Shown: piece after piece, positions 59,989-64,000 of the stretch
Position numbering within the stretch: the first letter of the stretch is position 1
How the letters are laid out: each line of letters opens with the position of its first letter
NCBI GenBank assembly: GCA_046349635.1
Contig: JAXMBX010000005.1
Location: forward strand, 96,062 to 160,061
Direction of reading: 5' to 3'
Source of the DNA: JAXMBX01 sp046349635
GTDB taxonomy: Bacteria > Planctomycetota > Planctomycetia > Planctomycetales > Planctomycetaceae
DNA length: 64,000 nucleotides
The notes under the pieces: model-generated
Seen by the model: only the letters and a program-made list of their open reading frames with translations
What the model was told of the DNA's origin: nothing
The model's database searches: none
Program-made: the position numbers and the translations under genes

Positions 59989-61035
59989 ATGTCTGAAACA
60001 TCAACCGGCGCCACCAATTCCGGATCGCAGCCCCCCGTTCCCCAGGTGATTGTGCATACCAATAAGGAAACCTTCTTCGGGAAGATGGGGAAAAGGTTTC
60101 TGTACATGGTCCTCGGGATTTCGCTGATGACCAACTTCGCGTTGCTTTCCGCTTCACAGGATTACTTCGCAGGCGAAGGAGCTCCCCGCGAGAAATACCA
60201 CTCCGGCAAGAAGACCAGCACGGACAAGATCGCCTTGATCGAAGTCAAAACGACGATCATGGCTCCCTATACCGAGCGGATCATCAAGGCGATTAAGCAG
60301 GCCGAGACGGACGATCAAGTCAAAGGAGCCGTCCTGGTGATCGATAGTCCCGGCGGACTGGTGACCGACAGCCATCAGATCTATCACCGCCTGGAAAAAC
60401 TTCGGGCTAAAAAGCCGATCATCGTCTGCATGCAGGACATCGCCGCTTCCGGTGGCTATTACATCGCGATGGGGGCGGGCAAAACCGGGAAAATCTATGC
60501 CGAACCCACCACCTGGACCGGCTCCATCGGCGTGATTCTCCCGCGCTATGAAATCGGCGGCCTCGCCGACAAGCTCGGGATCAAGTCTGATCCCCTCAAG
60601 ACCGGCAAGTTCAAGGATGCGCTAAATCCGCTCCGTCCCATGACCCCGGAAGAGAGTCAGCTCTGGACGAATATCATCGATCAGGCGTTTCAGAGGTTCC
60701 TCGGGATCATCGTGGACAATCGGCCCGATATGCCGCTGGAAAAACTGAAGCCCCTCGCCCAGGGACAGATCTTCACCGCCGACGACGCCAAAAAGAATGG
60801 CCTCGTCGATGAAATCGGTTTCGAAGAAGATGCCATCGAGGATCTCAAGAAGCAGTTGAAGCTGACCGAGGCTCGCGTCATCAAGTACGAAACCGAAAGC
60901 GGCCTCAGTGAACTGCTCCTCGGTTCCCGGATGCAACAGTGGGATCCTGCGGAACAGATCCGCAAAATCCTGGAAGCCTCAGTCCCCAGGGCTCTCTACT
61001 TCTGCTCGTCCAATCTCCCCTCGGCCCTGCAATAA
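59989..61035 (+). CDS. sppA: Signal peptide peptidase SppA, 36K type
   Basis: Membrane serine protease of family S49, 348 aa. The frame is open further up, but the ATG at 59989 gives a cytoplasmic head and then a single membrane anchor (FLYMVLGISLMTNFALLSAS). The protease domain has VKGAVLVIDSPGGLVTDSHQ and IAASGGYYIAMGAGKTGKIY, where the Ser of ASGGYY is the nucleophile; TTWTGSIGVI and the lysine-containing LKTGKFKDALNPLRPMTPEE follow. It degrades cleaved signal peptides and membrane protein fragments. The C-terminal 40 residues appear extra compared with short SppA forms. Confidence 0.92.
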   Translation: MSETSTGATNSGSQPPVPQVIVHTNKETFFGKMGKRFLYMVLGISLMTNFALLSASQDYFAGEGAPREKYHSGKKTSTDKIALIEVKTTIMAPYTERIIKAIKQAETDDQVKGAVLVIDSPGGLVTDSHQIYHRLEKLRAKKPIIVCMQDIAASGGYYIAMGAGKTGKIYAEPTTWTGSIGVILPRYEIGGLADKLGIKSDPLKTGKFKDALNPLRPMTPEESQLWTNIIDQAFQRFLGIIVDNRPDMPLEKLKPLAQGQIFTADDAKKNGLVDEIGFEEDAIEDLKKQLKLTEARVIKYETESGLSELLLGSRMQQWDPAEQIRKILEASVPRALYFCSSNLPSALQ

Positions 61036-61038
61036 GCA

Positions 61039-62043
61039 CTACGAGAGTTCGACGATTTGTTCCTTGCGCGCCGACTCGGCCAGCGCATCGCAGACTTTCT
61101 GTACCTTGAGAGAGAGTGCCAGCCACGAATTCTCCTGGATCTCTCCGCGCACCAGTTTCCGGAAGTCAACGATCATCTCCCGTTCCTGAATCTCTCTTCC
61201 GAAGGCCCATTCGGTTGCTTTACCCTGGGAATCGTGCAGCCAGAACCGGGATTTCTCCTCGGACCACGGGGCGACGAAATCATCGCACACCAGCGACCCG
61301 CTCGTCCCCGCCAGTTCGAACCACTTCCGCCAGGTCGTTTCGAAGCCGCAGTCGAAGATACCGTGAAAATTGTTCTCAAACCACAACTGCGCATTCAGGC
61401 TGCAATCCACCTCTTGAAACCAGCGGGCGTGTGCCTCGACCCGCGTGGGCATCTTTTGACTCGCCCACAGGATACACCCGACACAGTACCAGCCCAGGTC
61501 GAGGAGTGCCCCGCCCCCCAGTTCTGACTGCAGCCGAATGTTCTCCACCGGCAACGGATCCCAGCAGAAACTGAACCCCGACATCAACCGCCGCAGATTT
61601 CCAAGTGCGCCCCTCTCGATCTCCTTAATCATCTGCTTCGTACGCGGGTGATGCTGCCACATCACCCCATCCATCAACTGGACTCCATGCTCACGGCAGG
61701 CAGCCGCCATCTCTGAAGCCTGGGTATGGTTCACCGCCAGCGGCTTCTCACACAGCACGTGCTTTCCCGCCTCGGCTGTCCGGATCGTCCACTCATGGTG
61801 TATCGACGGAGGAAGGGGAATATACACCGCCTCGATCTCGGGATCATCCAGCAGCGCCTCGTAGCCTCCATAACTGCGCGGCACATTCTGGACCTTCCCC
61901 CACTCGGCCGCTTTTTCTGGCGAACGGCTGGCGATCCCCACGCATGCCGATCCCTCATCGAGCCCAATGGCACGACGGACCTTCTGTGCAATTTTGGCAG
62001 TCCCCAGAATCCCCCACCGCAGCGGTTGCTTCAGTTCCGACAT
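61039..62043 (-). CDS. Gfo/Idh/MocA-family oxidoreductase
   Basis: NAD(P)-dependent sugar or inositol dehydrogenase-like enzyme, 334 aa. LRWGILGTAKIAQKVRRAIG is the dinucleotide-binding start (GxxGTAKIA). YIPLPPSIHHEWTIRTAEAG and HVLCEKPLAVNHTQASEMAA carry the family EKP motif with the catalytic Lys. The C-terminal half is the mixed-sheet domain. The substrate is not known; the family is much expanded in planctomycetes. It is the last gene of the pepT-phosphodiesterase-Gfo run and ends 3 bases from sppA on the opposite strand. Confidence 0.9.
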   Translation of the reverse strand: MSELKQPLRWGILGTAKIAQKVRRAIGLDEGSACVGIASRSPEKAAEWGKVQNVPRSYGGYEALLDDPEIEAVYIPLPPSIHHEWTIRTAEAGKHVLCEKPLAVNHTQASEMAAACREHGVQLMDGVMWQHHPRTKQMIKEIERGALGNLRRLMSGFSFCWDPLPVENIRLQSELGGGALLDLGWYCVGCILWASQKMPTRVEAHARWFQEVDCSLNAQLWFENNFHGIFDCGFETTWRKWFELAGTSGSLVCDDFVAPWSEEKSRFWLHDSQGKATEWAFGREIQEREMIVDFRKLVRGEIQENSWLALSLKVQKVCDALAESARKEQIVELS

Positions 62044-62069
62044 CGTAAAATCATTCCTTCAACGTTGAT

Positions 62070-62558
62070 TCACGCCAGCGTCTGAATCTCAATGCTCAAC
62101 TGCGGCAGTTCCACCACTGCGAACGTGTACGGCCGCGCACGATGCAATGCCCCCGGGTTCAGCACAATCGTCTCTTCGACGGTTTCCGTCAGGACCTGAT
62201 GCGTGTGCCCGTAGCAGACCAGACTGTATTCCCCGGAGAAGATTGTGTTCTGGAACAGCTTGTGGTCATCGCTGTGCAGGAATGCGATCTTCACACCCTC
62301 CAGCTCCAGACTCCCGAAGCGCCGATGGCAATGCTGCCCCGCCGCTTCAATGGCACGCGTCAATGCAACCTCGTCCGGATCGCAGTTCCCAAACACGAAA
62401 TGGGTCGGCCAGCGGTCGAAGAACGGGATGACGGCCGTATCCCCGATGTCTCCGCAGTGGATGACGCAGTCCGGCTGCAGACGCTCGATCATCTCCGTTG
62501 CCTGCCGCGTTGACGTCAGGTTCCCATGTGTATCGCTCACCACCACCAGCCGAGACAT
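62070..62558 (-). CDS. YfcE/MJ0936-like phosphodiesterase
   Basis: Small calcineurin-like phosphoesterase, 162 aa. Metal ligands: VVSDTHGNL, VIHCGDIGDTA, FGNCDPDE, FLHSDDH and CYGHTHQV, with the family end LNPGALHRARPYTFAVVEL. The usual GNHD is GNCD here, a replacement seen in the YfcE group. The start is the ATG at 62558, since AGGGAGG sits seven bases upstream; the TTG two codons earlier is disregarded. It lies between pepT (16 bases) and the Gfo/Idh gene (26 bases) and is likely cotranscribed. Confidence 0.9.
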   Translation of the reverse strand: MSRLVVVSDTHGNLTSTRQATEMIERLQPDCVIHCGDIGDTAVIPFFDRWPTHFVFGNCDPDEVALTRAIEAAGQHCHRRFGSLELEGVKIAFLHSDDHKLFQNTIFSGEYSLVCYGHTHQVLTETVEETIVLNPGALHRARPYTFAVVELPQLSIEIQTLA

Positions 62559-62574
62559 TCGCAAACCTCCCTGT

Positions 62575-63807
62575 TCAGGCCCGCTCTTTTCCCCACTCTT
62601 CAGCCAGCTTCACCAGCACATCCACCGCCGTCTGCATTTCTTCCAGGCAGGTCCATTCCAGCGGCGAATGAGGATTGTGTTCCCCTGTGGAAAGATTCGG
62701 TGTCGGGACACCCAACGCCGTCAGCCGCGAACCGTCTGTTCCTCCCCGCACGATTGTTTGCTTGGGAGTCAGCCCGACCGCGCGCATCGCCGCGAGCGCC
62801 TTGGGAACCACACGCGGCTCTTTGTCCAGGCCGTCCCGCATGTTCCGATACTGCTCCACGAACTTCAGGTCGATTTTCCCCTGGGGATGTTTCTCCCGGA
62901 GTTTCGCCGCTATCCCTTCCAGCAGCTTGCGATACTCCAGCAATTTCTCCGTCTCGAAATCCCGCAGCAGCATACCGGCGCTCGCCTCCGCCACGCTCCC
63001 CTCAATATGGTACGGATGCAGAAACCCGTCTCGTTCGTCTGTTCTTTCGGGGGATAACTCCGGTGGCAGGGCCGCCAGGAACTCCGCCAGGATGCGGATC
63101 GCGTTCACCATCTTCCCCTTGCCGATCGAGGGATGGATATTCACCCCCGTCACGGTGATCGTCACCTTGTCGGCAGAGAAGGTCTCCATATCCACTTCGC
63201 CGGTCCCACCTCCATCCAGCGTGTAGGCACAGCAGACGTTCAGCTTCTTCAGGTCGAGATGATCCACGCCCCGGCCGATTTCCTCATCGCAGGTGAAACA
63301 GACCCGGATCGGGCCGTGCGCAATCTCCTTGTGCTGCATCAGGTATTCCGCGGCGGCCATGATCACCGCCACCCCCGACTTGTCATCCGAACCCAGGAGC
63401 GTCGTCCCATCGGTCGTGATGATCGTCTTCCCGATCAGCGTCTTAAGCTCCGGATTTTCCTCGACCCGGATGACCTTCGACCGGTCGCCGGGGAGGGGGA
63501 TGTCACCTCCCGGATAGTTGGCCAGAACCTGAGGTTTGACGTTTTTGCCGGACGTCTCCGGGGAGGTATCCACGTGGGCCACCCAGCCGATTGCCGGCCC
63601 ATTCCCGGAAACCGTGGCCGGGATCGTCCCCATCACGATCCCATATTCGTCCAGCGTGACCTCCTGCAGTCCCAGGGCACGGCATTCGTCCGCCAGCAGC
63701 CGGCACAGGTCCAGTTGCTTCATCGTGCTGGGAACCGAGGAACTGGACTCATCCGATTGGGTATCGATACGCACATAGCGCAAAAAACGGTCGAGCAACG
63801 TGGTCAT
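62575..63807 (-). CDS. pepT: Peptidase T (tripeptide aminopeptidase)
   Basis: Cytoplasmic dizinc tripeptidase of family M20B, 410 aa, the usual length. LLDRFLRYVRIDTQSDESSS is the typical opening. IGWVAHVDTSPETSGKNVKP has the first zinc ligands, TTLLGSDDKSGVAVIMAAAE the bridging Asp, VCFTCDEEIGRGVDHLD the catalytic Glu pair, and RGGTDGSRLTALGVPTPNLS plus EHNPHSPLEWTCLEEM the end of the active site. It is the first gene of a three-gene minus-strand unit. Confidence 0.95.
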   Translation of the reverse strand: MTTLLDRFLRYVRIDTQSDESSSSVPSTMKQLDLCRLLADECRALGLQEVTLDEYGIVMGTIPATVSGNGPAIGWVAHVDTSPETSGKNVKPQVLANYPGGDIPLPGDRSKVIRVEENPELKTLIGKTIITTDGTTLLGSDDKSGVAVIMAAAEYLMQHKEIAHGPIRVCFTCDEEIGRGVDHLDLKKLNVCCAYTLDGGGTGEVDMETFSADKVTITVTGVNIHPSIGKGKMVNAIRILAEFLAALPPELSPERTDERDGFLHPYHIEGSVAEASAGMLLRDFETEKLLEYRKLLEGIAAKLREKHPQGKIDLKFVEQYRNMRDGLDKEPRVVPKALAAMRAVGLTPKQTIVRGGTDGSRLTALGVPTPNLSTGEHNPHSPLEWTCLEEMQTAVDVLVKLAEEWGKERA

Positions 63808-64000
63808 GGAACTCTCAAATATCAGGGAAAACTGATTGGTTCGACTTATTTGGTCCGACTCCGTACGGTCCTTCGAGCCGTCGGGCTTCCCATTCTTCTG
63901 TTATCCCGGTCCCCTCCGCAAGCACGCTTCTGAGAACCGGTCTCAAACCTCTGGTCGCAAGCCGACCAAAATGACCGTTGCCTTGAGGCAAACTCCTCTT

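Noticed and set aside
59678..60157. Minus-strand frame with a Tyr/Arg/Asp-rich tail upstream of sppA
   Set aside because: The only starts lie inside the sppA coding region and no ribosome binding site was found; kept only as a remark in the gap entry.

Overview
The window looks like a chromosomal segment of a planctomycete (phylum Planctomycetota). The reasons are the gene families, not any marker gene: three secreted or membrane-anchored PQQ-type beta-propellers, a DUF1593 protein, a SASA-type esterase, a BD-FAE-like hydrolase, a sulfatase remnant, a BlaI/M56 pair whose sensor protein lacks a penicillin-binding domain, and a Pro/Gln-rich protein ending in YHS-like modules. GC content is high and genes are spaced in the ordinary way. 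No rRNA, CRISPR array, transposase, integrase or prophage gene was seen. The genus cannot be fixed from sequence alone.

Layout. 0-1.9 kb: an arsenic operon (arsR, arsC, acr3), with arsR entering from the left edge. 1.9-8.2 kb: a hypothetical gene, an NHL propeller, an MFS carrier, a sialidase-like secreted enzyme and a subclass B3-type metallo-beta-lactamase. Behind the last gene lies a sulfatase 3' remnant with a promoter that overlaps a perfect 18-bp palindrome. 8.2-13.9 kb: PIN-PhoH ATPase, SDR epimerase, a hypothetical, a frameshifted sodium:solute symporter and a metallophosphoesterase. 13.9-23.8 kb: PQQ propeller, fosmidomycin-resistance-type MFS carrier, PfkB kinase, thiC and an Lhr-type helicase. 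23.8-36.9 kb: a long minus-strand run read carB, maf, dus, nudix, BD-FAE hydrolase, PQQ propeller, pdxA, manC, ruvX, dedA, queG (frameshifted). 37.2-39.1 kb: small hypotheticals and two copies of a 95-bp repeat. 39.1-47.9 kb: methyltransferase, PQQ propeller, a large lipoprotein-like hypothetical, an EEP phosphatase/nuclease, tRNA-Leu(CAG), a DUF1593 protein whose start is lost against the tRNA terminator, and an SDR. 47.9-50.9 kb: a blaI-blaR1-acidic/proline-rich gene unit with two operator palindromes in its promoter. 51-54.7 kb: secreted small protein, SASA esterase, hypothetical, queC, third copy of the 95-bp repeat, exported hypothetical. 54.9-63.8 kb: argH, a squalene/phytoene synthase gene with two frameshifts, the YHS protein, sppA, then a pepT-phosphodiesterase-Gfo/Idh operon.

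How the genes fit together. Housekeeping genes are scattered: carB and argH (pyrimidine/arginine), thiC and pdxA (cofactors), queC and queG (queuosine), ruvX, and manC (GDP-mannose). Between them lie exported enzymes and propellers typical of a polysaccharide-degrading planctomycete, and resistance-type functions (arsenic efflux, Fsr-like efflux, B3-type lactamase). Four genes need one-base corrections to read through, five corrections in all. That pattern fits base-calling indels better than independent gene decay, but it cannot be settled here.

The most unusual signals are the indel-free 95-bp dispersed repeat, the orphaned palindromic promoter that now faces the B3-type lactamase gene, the DUF1593 gene whose export signal reads out of the tRNA-Leu terminator, and the BlaI-type control circuit with a non-beta-lactam sensor. 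No complete novel defence or biosynthetic system was recognised.
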